Source of the DNA: a virus
DNA length: 22,298 nucleotides
Reading direction: 5' to 3' (one strand)
Virus record (IMG/VR): IMGVR_UViG_3300025598_000197
Coordinates: 1 to 22,298 of that record
The notes beneath the pieces were generated by a model. That model saw only the letters and a list, made by a program, of their open reading frames with translations. It made no database searches and had not been told where the DNA came from. The translations under genes and the position numbers were made by a program. Below are positions 14,563 to 20,374 of the stretch, piece by piece. Every line of letters starts with the position of its first letter. The first letter of the stretch is position 1.

Positions 14563-16318
14563 TCTTGCCTCCGTATACCCCAATCATCTTGAGATAGTTA
14601 CTCACATTTTTACCCACAGCGATCTGTTCGGGGGTGTATTCATCTTGTTTGGTGGACATGGCCTTTGTCAAGCGTTGTGCAATGAGTCTAGGCTGGACTT
14701 GTTCAGCCCATGCAATGGTTGCTAAAGCAGATGCAATCACTCTATCGTCTTTGCCACGGCCTGGTGCGCCAATGAACCCGTCTTCACGAACAATGCCTTT
14801 CATTTCTTCTAAGGTGTCCATGCTGTAGATGCCCATCATGCCCCTCTCAAAGTAATCTTTCATGTAAGAAAGCATCCGTTCTTTAGAAGAACTGGTGGTC
14901 ACAAATCCGATGGAACTAGAGAGGCCACCCATGTTGTCTAGTCTGCGCCAGATGTAGTTGGACATACTTCCCAGCACGTCCATCAAACCCCGACCAGCCC
15001 CGCCTTCCATGGCGGCTGCTAGGCGTTTAAGGTTGCGCAGTTCGTTGATGACTGCCTGACCTGGGCCGTTGACCTCTAGGTTAAGCGTACTATTCTTGTA
15101 GGCCCCCGCCAAGTGGGCAATGACCCATGCAAATTGGTAGGTGTTGAGTTCGCTGGTTGCAAACTCTGCGACCTGGTCAAGACCATCAGCATAGACTCGA
15201 TACACCTGGATGCAGAATCGGTCTGCCCAATCTGAACTTCCGTAAGCTGGGTCTGCACCAATAACGTAGTAGGCGGTGTCAACGGGCTGTTGCCAGATTC
15301 GCAAAGTGGCGAGTCTGTCTGTACTTTTGAGGACTTCTGTATCCTGGAAGAGTTGACCAAAAGCATACCTGTAACATTCATAATCCAGTCCTTTTGCATA
15401 TTTAGCTGCATCTGTGCACCGTGAGTTTGAAAAGAAAGAAGTACCCGTCATTACAAAAGCGTAATCCTCGGTGGGTGGAAACTCTTGGTACATCAAGGTT
15501 TCGTCCTTGATGCCCTCGTACATCTTCCATCTCCACCAAGCCATTTGCCGAGAGTTGATTTCAACCCCGTATAGTTTTTTGATTTCCTTGACCCATTCCT
15601 TTTCTTCAGGCTTGAGTTTGCCGTCCCAGTAAACTTTGTATTCTTTGGACTCAGCGTCTACAGAGTAATACTCGTTTCTCCACCAGCCACAGAAGATAGC
15701 CCGTTGTGTACGGGCTTTCTTGGCGGTCTTGTACATATCATGGAACATATTGAATCCTTGGGCGGTGGATTCAAACATATAGAGTCGTTCAGGGTTCTTC
15801 TCAGCTAGTGAGGCAATCAGCGAGGCAAGTCCTTCTTCGTTACCCCAACTGGCGGTTTCAGTACCGTGAAGATAAGTGATGGCCTTACCTTGGCCCAAGC
15901 GAGACTTATTACCAGCGATTTGATAAAAAATCCTTGACCTGTTTTTAAGGACCATTTGATTTCTATTGTGCGCCACCAAGGGTATCTTGTACTCTTTGGG
16001 CAAGCCATCAATGTACATTCCAAGCGTAGACCTAAACATATCTCTGTTTTCTTCAGTGTCTGCCACAAGGGTTCCTTGCCACCCAGGATGCGTGAACTGC
16101 CAATAAAGATCAAGGGCCAGCGACACCGTTGTGATGCCGAGTTGACGTCCTTTAAGAATAACAAAGAAATGGACATCTTGTTCTAGCCCTTTTTGTATCT
16201 CTTCCATCACATACATTTGAGTGCCCAGAAGTCGACCCATCTTTTTCAGGCCTTCTTCCTTTGTCTCAATCTTCAGTTCTGCACAGAACTTGTAGAACTG
16301 TTGTAGGTTGAATTTCAT
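14546..16318 (-). CDS. terL: Terminase large subunit (packaging ATPase and nuclease)
   Basis: A 590-residue protein that pumps phage DNA into the prohead and cuts it. The ATPase half shows a Walker A-type KGRQLGITT (about 56-64), a Walker B/catalytic-Glu region ITYLHGTETASW (about 147-158) and FESTAQG (182-188), the usual coupling motif. The RNase H-like nuclease half shows GADPAYG (D356), LEVNGPG (E415) and GKDDRV (D524/D525), the three acidic motifs. Length suits the family. ATG 16318 overlaps the upstream stop (ATGA) and is preferred over a TTG five codons earlier; neither has a good ribosome site, so translation is probably coupled. Confidence 0.93.
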   Translation of the reverse strand: MKFNLQQFYKFCAELKIETKEEGLKKMGRLLGTQMYVMEEIQKGLEQDVHFFVILKGRQLGITTVSLALDLYWQFTHPGWQGTLVADTEENRDMFRSTLGMYIDGLPKEYKIPLVAHNRNQMVLKNRSRIFYQIAGNKSRLGQGKAITYLHGTETASWGNEEGLASLIASLAEKNPERLYMFESTAQGFNMFHDMYKTAKKARTQRAIFCGWWRNEYYSVDAESKEYKVYWDGKLKPEEKEWVKEIKKLYGVEINSRQMAWWRWKMYEGIKDETLMYQEFPPTEDYAFVMTGTSFFSNSRCTDAAKYAKGLDYECYRYAFGQLFQDTEVLKSTDRLATLRIWQQPVDTAYYVIGADPAYGSSDWADRFCIQVYRVYADGLDQVAEFATSELNTYQFAWVIAHLAGAYKNSTLNLEVNGPGQAVINELRNLKRLAAAMEGGAGRGLMDVLGSMSNYIWRRLDNMGGLSSSIGFVTTSSSKERMLSYMKDYFERGMMGIYSMDTLEEMKGIVREDGFIGAPGRGKDDRVIASALATIAWAEQVQPRLIAQRLTKAMSTKQDEYTPEQIAVGKNVSNYLKMIGVYGGKNATTQ

Positions 16319-16980
16319 AGAGGCGTTCTGCAAGGTTTCATGTTCTCAGGCTTGAATACGCCTGTGCGTATACCCTTACAGACGTTGTAAAACAGCTCTG
16401 CGTTCTGTGGCATTCGTCCTTGGTACAAATGGAACACACCTCCTTCAAAGTGCGTTCCTATGCCGTACTGACCGTAAGTGTGCAAGTTCCATGGACCTTC
16501 ATCAGGGTCTTTGAAGTAATGGGTTGGGTAGAGTGTTTTGTATTTGACCTTGTATATCTCGGCTGCATAGCTGACGTTTTCGCCCACATCGCAGTTCTCG
16601 TTCTCAGCAAAGCTGGGTCTGCCCATGTCATCCCAGATGTCTCTGTGGATGGCAAAGAATGCGGGGGCTGCATAGATGTGCGAATAAGGAGCAATGTGAT
16701 TGCTCACCTGTGCAATGCCCACCATGCTTTTGTTGTGTAAGGCATAAGCAATGGCTTTGTCCACAATCTCTTTGTTCATAGGTACACAGTCAATATCCAA
16801 GAACAACTTTACTTCTGCCATGCTGGACATCATGATGTTGTCCATCCAAATGCCGTGAGGTATCTCTTGCTCTGTGTAGTTGACTTTGATACCCAGATGT
16901 TCACAGGTGGCTTTGTGTGCGTTCACAATTTTGGAATCAACACTGGGCCAGTGTAAACAGTGAATTTGAGGTTGCATCAT
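16315..16980 (-). CDS. Putative glycosyltransferase-like protein (DxD motif)
   Basis: A 221-residue protein. It contains KLFLDIDCVPMN with a D62-I-D64 motif after a hydrophobic strand, the nucleotide-sugar/metal site of GT-A fold glycosyltransferases. Other features are WMDNIMMSS (about 45-53), AAPAFFAIHRDIWDDMG (about 104-120) and GGVFHLYQGRM near the C-terminus, consistent with an acceptor-side region. It is short for a GT and no family is certain. It starts in ATGA overlap with the GT2-like gene upstream and ends in ATGA overlap with TerL, so the three are translated together. Likely substrates, such as a virion protein or host glycan, cannot be read from sequence. Confidence 0.7.
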   Translation of the reverse strand: MMQPQIHCLHWPSVDSKIVNAHKATCEHLGIKVNYTEQEIPHGIWMDNIMMSSMAEVKLFLDIDCVPMNKEIVDKAIAYALHNKSMVGIAQVSNHIAPYSHIYAAPAFFAIHRDIWDDMGRPSFAENENCDVGENVSYAAEIYKVKYKTLYPTHYFKDPDEGPWNLHTYGQYGIGTHFEGGVFHLYQGRMPQNAELFYNVCKGIRTGVFKPENMKPCRTPL

Positions 16981-17675
16981 CGGGGTATCGTCCTTGCTAG
17001 TTTGTAAATGTCAACAGAATCTTGTGTTTGAAAAATAATCTGAGAATCCTTGGGGGGCTGTTCACCAAAGTCTTTGTAATGCTGTGTCACCCTCGTTGAG
17101 TAGTTGACAGTGGGTTTGAGTGACCTGGCAATACGAGGATTGTGGTTATTGACGTGTGCCCACATATGCCTGTCACCCAGTGCACAATCAGCTTGTGACT
17201 TAAAAAGCCAATTTCTTAGCAAATGAAATGTGGGTTTTGTAAACAGGTAACAGTTGGTGTCGTTAAAGGCATACCCGTCTGATTCCTTGTCCACACACAT
17301 GAAAGTCCCGTTTTCACGGAACAAGTTACGAGGACAGGTGACGATCTCAGTGCCACTCTCGTTCAACACCCCAACCATGTACTCCACATGATCAGGTTCA
17401 TACCAGCAATCGGCATCTAAAAAACAAATGGCATCGTAGCCTAGACCAGATGCAACAGCTGCGCCAATGCCTCTAGGAGTGTCTCCAAAGTCTCCAGCGT
17501 TTGGTAAGCGTATGTGAGTAACTCTTGCGAATCCATCTAAGCCCTCATAAGGTTCCCCGTCCGACACCATAAAATGGTGCACTTCCTTGTAAGTTTGTTT
17601 GGCAACGCTTGCTATACACTGCCTCAACGTCTCTTCACTCTCCGTGTAGTACGGAGTCACTACTGCTACCCTCAT
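16977..17675 (-). CDS. Family 2-type glycosyltransferase
   Basis: A 232-residue GT-A fold enzyme that would move a sugar from a nucleotide donor. The N-terminus MRVAVVTPYYTESEETLRQC is a classic GT2 start, followed by SVAKQTYKEVHHFMVSDGEP with D39 in the uridine-binding position. ICFLDADCWYEPDHV carries the DxD motif (D87-A-D89). A later segment has TNCYLFTKPTFHLLRNWLF and ADCALGDRHMW. It lies in the late operon just upstream of the second GT-like gene and TerL, with ATGA overlaps on both sides. It has no membrane segment, so it probably acts in the cytosol. Donor and acceptor are unknown. Confidence 0.8.
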   Translation of the reverse strand: MRVAVVTPYYTESEETLRQCIASVAKQTYKEVHHFMVSDGEPYEGLDGFARVTHIRLPNAGDFGDTPRGIGAAVASGLGYDAICFLDADCWYEPDHVEYMVGVLNESGTEIVTCPRNLFRENGTFMCVDKESDGYAFNDTNCYLFTKPTFHLLRNWLFKSQADCALGDRHMWAHVNNHNPRIARSLKPTVNYSTRVTQHYKDFGEQPPKDSQIIFQTQDSVDIYKLARTIPR

Positions 17676-17905
17676 GGTTTACCCATCCTTTCGTTATCCC
17701 AAGCTGCTATCTCACTTCTGACTTGTTTGTTCCTGGCACAGTTCAACAACTCTTGGTAGAAGATTTCTGAATACTTGGTCTTCCACTCCTGTGCCAACTT
17801 CCTTTTACTCGGCTTGCTAATGGACTGTATGGCCTTTTGCATTTCCCATTTCAGACGTAGCCGAGATTTGTATAACTGCTCTTGCGTATCCTTCTTTGTA
17901 TCCAT
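17672..17905 (-). CDS. Small basic helical protein, function unknown
   Basis: A 77-residue protein from ATG 17905 (MDTKKDTQEQLYKSRLRLKW), with AGAGG about 9 bases upstream; the frame is open to another ATG at 17944. It is rich in Lys, Arg, Glu and Gln and is probably all helix (KRKLAQEWKTKYSEIFYQEL). Its stop overlaps the GT2 start (ATGA). The 5' end overlaps the preceding gene by 89 bases in a different frame. I do not recognise it. Confidence 0.65.
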   Translation of the reverse strand: MDTKKDTQEQLYKSRLRLKWEMQKAIQSISKPSKRKLAQEWKTKYSEIFYQELLNCARNKQVRSEIAAWDNERMGKP

Positions 17906-18023
17906 GTTCCATTGCCTCTTGATTCGTAAACTCCCTGACTGCATCTGCGACCATCAAACGAATCCACAGCTCCCTACACAGGGTTCTGAGTTCGTCTTCA
18001 GTGGACCACAGCAAATCAGTCAT
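17817..18023 (-). CDS. Small hypothetical protein overlapping next gene
   Basis: A 68-residue protein starting MTDLLWSTEDELRTLCRELW. Residues 5-50 look like a genuine amphipathic helical protein (EFTNQEAMEHGYKEGYARAV), while the last 15 residues are low in pattern and overlap the next gene. The ATG overlaps the upstream stop by 8 bases (ATGACTGA). No strong ribosome site is visible. The large overlap means that either both genes are real, or one start is misplaced. Confidence 0.55.
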   Translation of the reverse strand: MTDLLWSTEDELRTLCRELWIRLMVADAVREFTNQEAMEHGYKEGYARAVIQISATSEMGNAKGHTVH

Positions 18024-18183
18024 TCATTACTTTCATAAAGCCTAACATCGTCCTACAAGCCTCTGCCACATCTTGCATCTCTGGCACAGACTCCACATCA
18101 TTCAATATGTCTTCCAGTCTCCAGGTGATGTAGTGATCAAAAACATCTACTGCCAACGAGTGGTGATCAAACTCCAACTTCAT
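18016..18183 (-). CDS. Small 55-residue acidic protein, function unknown
   Basis: An open frame encodes 55 residues, MKLEFDHHSLAVDVFDHYIT onward, ending EACRTMLGFMKVMND. The composition is protein-like: acidic, with amphipathic helices and no low-complexity stretch. The ATG overlaps the end of the gene at 18180-18398 (ATGA), and its own stop overlaps the next ATG, consistent with a tightly coupled operon. It has no recognised family. It is easy to miss because of its length. Confidence 0.65.
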   Translation of the reverse strand: MKLEFDHHSLAVDVFDHYITWRLEDILNDVESVPEMQDVAEACRTMLGFMKVMND

Positions 18184-18398
18184 GACACCCTCCAAACGTG
18201 CAGCACATCCCCATTCGCCTTGCTCTGGAACTTGTACCCCAACCTCTTACCAGCCCTGTAGTTGGCGTTGTACACCTTCGCCCTGTACTCTATAGGCACA
18301 ACAAAGCTATCCCCTACCTCCATGTCCTCGTACGGATACGCAAACACCACTCTAGGTGTTGGCATCTCTACATCTCTCTTTATCTCTAATGTCTGCAT
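18180..18398 (-). CDS. Small conserved phage protein (YPYEDMEVGDSF motif), first late gene
   Basis: A 72-residue protein. ATG 18398 is chosen because GAGGGG lies just upstream and because the frame's longer extension to 18542 would be a hydrophobic peptide covering the promoter and leader terminator. The core is VVFAYPYEDMEVGDSFVVPI, then RAGKRLGYKFQSKANGDVLHVWRV, matching a small family in phages and bacterial mobile DNA (YP-x-x-x-M-x-VGDSF-x-VP ... G-x-KF ... R-x-WR) that I associate with DUF7303. Function is unknown; a small nucleic-acid-associated fold is plausible. It is the first gene after the putative late promoter. Confidence 0.75.
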   Translation of the reverse strand: MQTLEIKRDVEMPTPRVVFAYPYEDMEVGDSFVVPIEYRAKVYNANYRAGKRLGYKFQSKANGDVLHVWRVS

Positions 18399-18433
18399 AT
18401 CATCCCCTCTACATATAACCTGTACTATATAGA

Positions 18434-18462
18434 TAAAAAAAGGGCTACGCAAGTGGTAGCCC
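18434..18462 (-). terminator. Intrinsic terminator inside the late leader (minus strand)
   Basis: GGGCTAC (18442-18448) and GTAGCCC (18456-18462) form a perfect 7-bp stem with a 7-base loop. On the minus strand the stem is followed directly by a run of seven T (18441-18435). This is a strong rho-independent terminator. It lies after the -10 at 18518-18513 and before the first late gene at 18398, so it would stop transcripts after about 70-75 bases unless bypassed. Confidence 0.8.
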
Positions 18463-18486
18463 AAAGTCTTGAAGAAAAAGGAAAAA

Positions 18487-18506
18487 GTAGCAACTGCAAT
18501 CGCTAC
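18487..18506 (-). promoter_or_regulatory. Leader hairpin that can compete with the terminator
   Basis: GTAGC (18487-18491) and GCTAC (18502-18506) form a 5-bp stem at the very start of the predicted minus-strand leader, followed on that strand by TTTTTCCTTTTTC. The same GTAGC/GCTAC words make up the arms of the terminator at 18442-18462, so the arms could swap partners. A regulatory switch is possible but unproven. Confidence 0.4.
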
Positions 18507-18512
18507 GGAAAC

Positions 18513-18542
18513 ATTATAGCAAAAACTTAATTTCATCTCCAA
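18513..18542 (-). promoter_or_regulatory. Putative late promoter, extended -10 type (minus strand)
   Basis: On the minus strand, TATAAT is at 18518-18513 and is preceded by TGC, giving an extended -10 (TGnTATAAT). A weak -35, TTGGAG, lies at 18542-18537 with an 18-base spacer. The start of transcription would be near 18506, giving a leader of about 108 bases before the first late gene. It is the only good minus-strand sigma70 promoter I found upstream of the late block. Confidence 0.7.
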
Positions 18543-18564
18543 CGCTACGCATTGTCGGAAAACA

Positions 18565-18594
18565 ATAGGTTTTGGGAAAACCTATATTTTTTTT
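18565..18594 (+). terminator. Hairpin terminator between promoter and repeat region
   Basis: ATAGGTTTT (18565-18573) and AAAACCTAT (18577-18585) form a perfect 9-bp stem with a GGG loop, followed on the plus strand by A and eight T (18587-18594). On the minus strand the tail is TGTTTT, so it may work weakly in that direction too and shield the late promoter from transcription entering from the right. No plus-strand gene ends here. Confidence 0.7.
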
Positions 18595-18597
18595 GGG

Positions 18598-18611
18598 GTG
18601 GGCGAGAAGTG
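18598..18611 (+). repeat. 14-bp direct repeat, copy 1 (GTGGGCGAGAAGTG)
   Basis: GTGGGCGAGAAGTG here and GTGGGCGAGAGGTG at 18836-18849 agree at 13 of 14 positions, 238 bases apart. Both lie in the non-coding control region, which suggests a protein-binding site. No matching copy was noticed elsewhere in the window. Confidence 0.55.
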
Positions 18612-18789
18612 GGGATCACTCACATCAGACCTCAAGTCCCCATCGAGTAACCGCAGCACTCTGTCGCTAGGTGTTGATCATGCAATTGGTGTCCATCTCC
18701 ATAGTCTATTTGAGACAACGAGCATTATGTTAACTTTAATACATAGCTAACATGACAACACTTTCTGACCCCATTTATTGTGATCAGTC

Positions 18790-18803
18790 CCCATGAGCAT
18801 GGG
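18790..18803. promoter_or_regulatory. 14-bp dyad CCCATGAGCATGGG between repeats
   Basis: CCCATG-AG-CATGGG is a perfect 6+6 bp inverted repeat with a 2-base centre. It lies between iteron copies 1 and 2. It may be an operator; the stem is too short and the context unsuited for a terminator. Confidence 0.4.
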
Positions 18804-18835
18804 AACCCCCTATACTTTCTGACCCTATTTATCCT

Positions 18836-18849
18836 GTGGGCGAGAGGTG
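18836..18849 (+). repeat. 14-bp direct repeat, copy 2 (GTGGGCGAGAGGTG)
   Basis: This is the second copy of the repeat at 18598-18611, with one A-to-G difference. It lies directly after iteron copy 2 (shared base 18836) and ends 9 bases before copy 3. Confidence 0.55.
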
Positions 18850-18991
18850 CAAACCCGTCCTTCTGACCCTAATTTCACTTGTCTACCTATTAACCTATTA
18901 GACACACACACTATAGTTAATATCTATTGGGTATATGTAATCAATAGTTAGATTGTATATATACATCGTAACCAGATAATAGACATTTCCT

Positions 18992-19005
18992 ATTGACTCG
19001 TCAAT
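18992..19005. promoter_or_regulatory. 14-bp dyad ATTGACTCGTCAAT upstream of early promoter
   Basis: ATTGAC-TC-GTCAAT is a perfect 6+6 bp inverted repeat that ends about 30 bases before the -35 of the plus-strand promoter at 19036. Position and symmetry suit a dimeric regulator. No regulator gene is in the window. Confidence 0.45.
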
Positions 19006-19035
19006 CTTAATAGAAATATTTATTCACAAAGGTAC

Positions 19036-19063
19036 TTGACAACTAATCTTCTGGACATATAAT
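19036..19063 (+). promoter_or_regulatory. Strong sigma70-type early promoter
   Basis: TTGACA (19036-19041) and TATAAT (19058-19063) are both exact consensus, with a 16-base spacer. Transcription would begin near 19070, about 40 bases before the first plus-strand gene at 19110. It should drive the plus-strand operon 19110-21176. Confidence 0.85.
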
Positions 19064-19089
19064 TTGATCTACATATGGTAAATATGTAA

Positions 19090-19104
19090 TCCTAACTTGA
19101 AAGG
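19090..19104 (+). promoter_or_regulatory. Leader element TCCTAACTTGAAAGG, copy 1
   Basis: This element lies 20 bases before ATG 19110. Close copies occur at 19351-19366 (22 bases before ATG 19373) and 21211-21225 (22 bases before ATG 21233). GAAAGG serves as the ribosome site here. The conserved upstream TCCTAACTT exceeds what a ribosome site needs. Confidence 0.6.
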
Positions 19105-19109
19105 CAAAT

Positions 19110-19301
19110 ATGAAATACGTTGTTTATTCTGATGATCGTTTCGGTAAATTCTCTCCTTCTGGTTTGTTCAACAGTTGGCAAGATGCCCATGATTGGAAAC
19201 AGACTTGCTTAAGATGGTCTGATAACGCATGGATCGAGGCCGTAGAAACCTATGACCTCGCAAAGTATCAAGAGCTTGAGGCTAAATACGGAAACGCATG
19301 A
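19110..19301 (+). CDS. Small early protein, function unknown
   Basis: A 63-residue protein, MKYVVYSDDRFGKFSPSGLF onward, ending KYQELEAKYGNA. It is acidic, with aromatic-rich helices (SWQDAHDWKQTCLRWSDNAW). The ATG has GAAAGG 5 bases upstream and is the first start after the strong promoter at 19036-19063. It is probably among the earliest-expressed genes. No family is recognised; host take-over or regulation is possible from position alone. Confidence 0.8.
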   Translation: MKYVVYSDDRFGKFSPSGLFNSWQDAHDWKQTCLRWSDNAWIEAVETYDLAKYQELEAKYGNA

Positions 19302-19309
19302 TTTCAACT

Positions 19310-19333
19310 GTTAGCCCTTGCATGAGGGCTTAC
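19310..19333 (+). promoter_or_regulatory. Intergenic hairpin before the 136-aa early gene
   Basis: AGCCCT (19313-19318) and AGGGCT (19325-19330) form a perfect 6-bp stem with a 6-base loop, extendable by two more pairs past one mismatch. It lies between two early genes and is not followed by T, so it is not a terminator. It may shape translation or stability of the mRNA. Confidence 0.45.
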
Positions 19334-19350
19334 GGGTGCAATCCGCATCA

Positions 19351-19366
19351 TCCTAACTTTAAGAGG
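19351..19366 (+). promoter_or_regulatory. Leader element TCCTAACTTTAAGAGG, copy 2
   Basis: This is the second copy of the element, 22 bases before ATG 19373, with AAGAGG as the ribosome site. Here it lies inside the operon, downstream of another gene, so it is tied to translation starts and not to promoters. Confidence 0.6.
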
Positions 19367-19372
19367 TTTACT

Positions 19373-19783
19373 ATGTCCGCATTCGTTGTTACAGACAATC
19401 ACATAAACGCACTTGTCCGCTATGCGTCTTTACAAGATGTCAGCGTATATCATGGGAATCCTGGAAGGGTAACCAGAGTAAAAGGCAATGAACAACAAAT
19501 TGCTCAGTTGTTTTTAGATGAAAACGTCAAGAGCGTGAATTATCGCTATGACGAACAAGATGAGGCTCTCATCTGGTTTGACCATAATGCAACGGCTTTA
19601 ACGGCTATTCAGGCCATCAAAGCTGCTCAATGCTTACGTTATCAATCATGTGAGCATCCAGAGTATGAAGGCAGTTTGGCGGACAAGTTGATTGACAACA
19701 TTATATTTGTTGCAATTAGGAACTTAGAAGGTTACGCACAAGCCGACTGGTGCATTGAAAACAGAGTAAAGGTGGCAGCATGA
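19373..19783 (+). CDS. Conserved early phage protein of unknown function
   Basis: A 136-residue protein from ATG 19373, chosen for AAGAGG 6 bases upstream; the frame is open further to 19298, but that extension covers the hairpin and leader element. The start MSAFVVTDNHINALVRYASL and the segments NEQQIAQLFLDENVKSVNYR and CLRYQSCEHPEYEGSLADKL match a small family found in proteobacterial phages and mobile DNA (MS-x-F-V-x-D-x-HI-x-x-L, then DEN-x-x-SVN-x-RY). Its function is unknown to me. The C-terminus (NLEGYAQADWCIENRV) is typical of the same family. ATGA overlap links it to the next gene. Confidence 0.8.
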   Translation: MSAFVVTDNHINALVRYASLQDVSVYHGNPGRVTRVKGNEQQIAQLFLDENVKSVNYRYDEQDEALIWFDHNATALTAIQAIKAAQCLRYQSCEHPEYEGSLADKLIDNIIFVAIRNLEGYAQADWCIENRVKVAA

Positions 19784-19995
19784 AAGTCTTAATTTGCAAA
19801 TGGGGTTATCCAGTTAAGGGTTCTAATAAACGCTACAAGATGACGCATAGACCCGTCATCATTGAAGATCACCCTGAAGATCAAGGCCGAATGATTGCCG
19901 AGTTTGGCAGATTAGAGGATGCACTTGAGTACATCCAATTTAAGGGTTTTGAGATCGTTTACAGTGAATGGAATGAAACGGAGACAGCAGAATGA
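19780..19995 (+). CDS. Small early protein, function unknown
   Basis: A 71-residue protein, MKVLICKWGYPVKGSNKRYK onward. It looks like a small alpha/beta protein (RPVIIEDHPEDQGRMIAEFG, LEDALEYIQFKGFEIVYSEW). Its ATG overlaps the preceding stop (ATGA), as does the next gene, so it is part of a coupled operon. No family or catalytic motif is recognised. Confidence 0.75.
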   Translation: MKVLICKWGYPVKGSNKRYKMTHRPVIIEDHPEDQGRMIAEFGRLEDALEYIQFKGFEIVYSEWNETETAE

Positions 19996-20183
19996 AGACT
20001 TACACAATCACGCACGAGCAGCTCATGGACTTAACCCATGCCGTTTGCTTAGCAGAATATTTCTGTGAAGAGCATGAGGGTGATTCTGACCAAGAGCAAT
20101 ATCTCTCGGACTTGGAAACCTACAAGCAAGCCTCTTCAACAATTCGCACAATCATGACAAAACAATTGGAGACTGAAAAATGA
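19992..20183 (+). CDS. Small acidic early protein, function unknown
   Basis: A 63-residue acidic protein, MKTYTITHEQLMDLTHAVCL onward, mostly helical (LAEYFCEEHEGDSDQEQYLS). ATGA overlaps are present at both ends. The strong negative charge could suit a nucleic-acid mimic or a small inhibitor, but nothing shows this. No family is recognised. Confidence 0.75.
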   Translation: MKTYTITHEQLMDLTHAVCLAEYFCEEHEGDSDQEQYLSDLETYKQASSTIRTIMTKQLETEK

Positions 20184-20374
20184 AAGTAAAAGCACCCTAT
20201 AACCACAATTGGACCACCAAACGCTACTCACGCACACTCAGAGAGGCTTTCCCCATGGACAATGATCTGTATATCCACCCTTCGCACGAATACGACCCTG
20301 AAGACGTTCTGGTCATGCTCTCGTGTGCATTCGCCTTCATCTTCCTGATGGCCTATCTCTTATGGAGCAGATGA
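20180..20374 (+). CDS. Small early protein with C-terminal membrane segment
   Basis: A 64-residue protein, MKVKAPYNHNWTTKRYSRTL, then REAFPMDNDLYIHPSHEYDP. Residues about 45-62 (VMLSCAFAFIFLMAYLLW) form one membrane-spanning helix at the very end, so it is probably tail-anchored with the basic N-terminal part in the cytosol. The KRYSRTLREAFP stretch resembles small proteins I recall from betaproteobacterial phages and plasmids. ATGA overlaps are present at both ends. A role in the membrane, such as exclusion or signalling, is open. Confidence 0.78.
   Translation: MKVKAPYNHNWTTKRYSRTLREAFPMDNDLYIHPSHEYDPEDVLVMLSCAFAFIFLMAYLLWSR

Larger units (their letters stand above)
18761..18878 (+). repeat. 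Three iteron-like repeats, core TTCTGACCC
   Basis: The copies are CTTTCTGACCCCATTTAT (18761-18778), CTTTCTGACCCTATTTAT (18815-18832) and CCTTCTGACCCTAATTTC (18859-18876). Copies 1 and 2 differ at one position; copy 3 is more diverged outside the core. Spacings are 54 and 44 bases. They are all in one orientation in non-coding DNA next to an AT-rich stretch, as expected for iterons or tandem operators. Confidence 0.65.
18595..19035. other. Non-coding control region with repeats, dyads and AT-rich stretch
   Basis: I see no convincing gene in this stretch on either strand. It holds a 14-bp direct repeat pair (18598-18611 and 18836-18849), three copies of a TTCTGACCC-core repeat, a 14-bp dyad at 18790-18803 and another at 18992-19005. 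The part from about 18885 to 19030 is strongly A+T-rich with TATATA-type runs. This mix fits divergent early/late control, a replication start region, or both. Confidence 0.6.

Noticed and set aside
18399-18542. N-terminal extension of the 72-residue gene as a membrane peptide
   Set aside because: The extension overlaps a good promoter and a terminator hairpin; ATG 18398 has its own ribosome site.
18761-18878. Resemblance of the GGGTCAGAA core (minus strand) to sequences I loosely associate with REP-type elements
   Set aside because: No hairpin REP structure and no transposase are present; the copies are direct repeats, so iterons or operators fit better.
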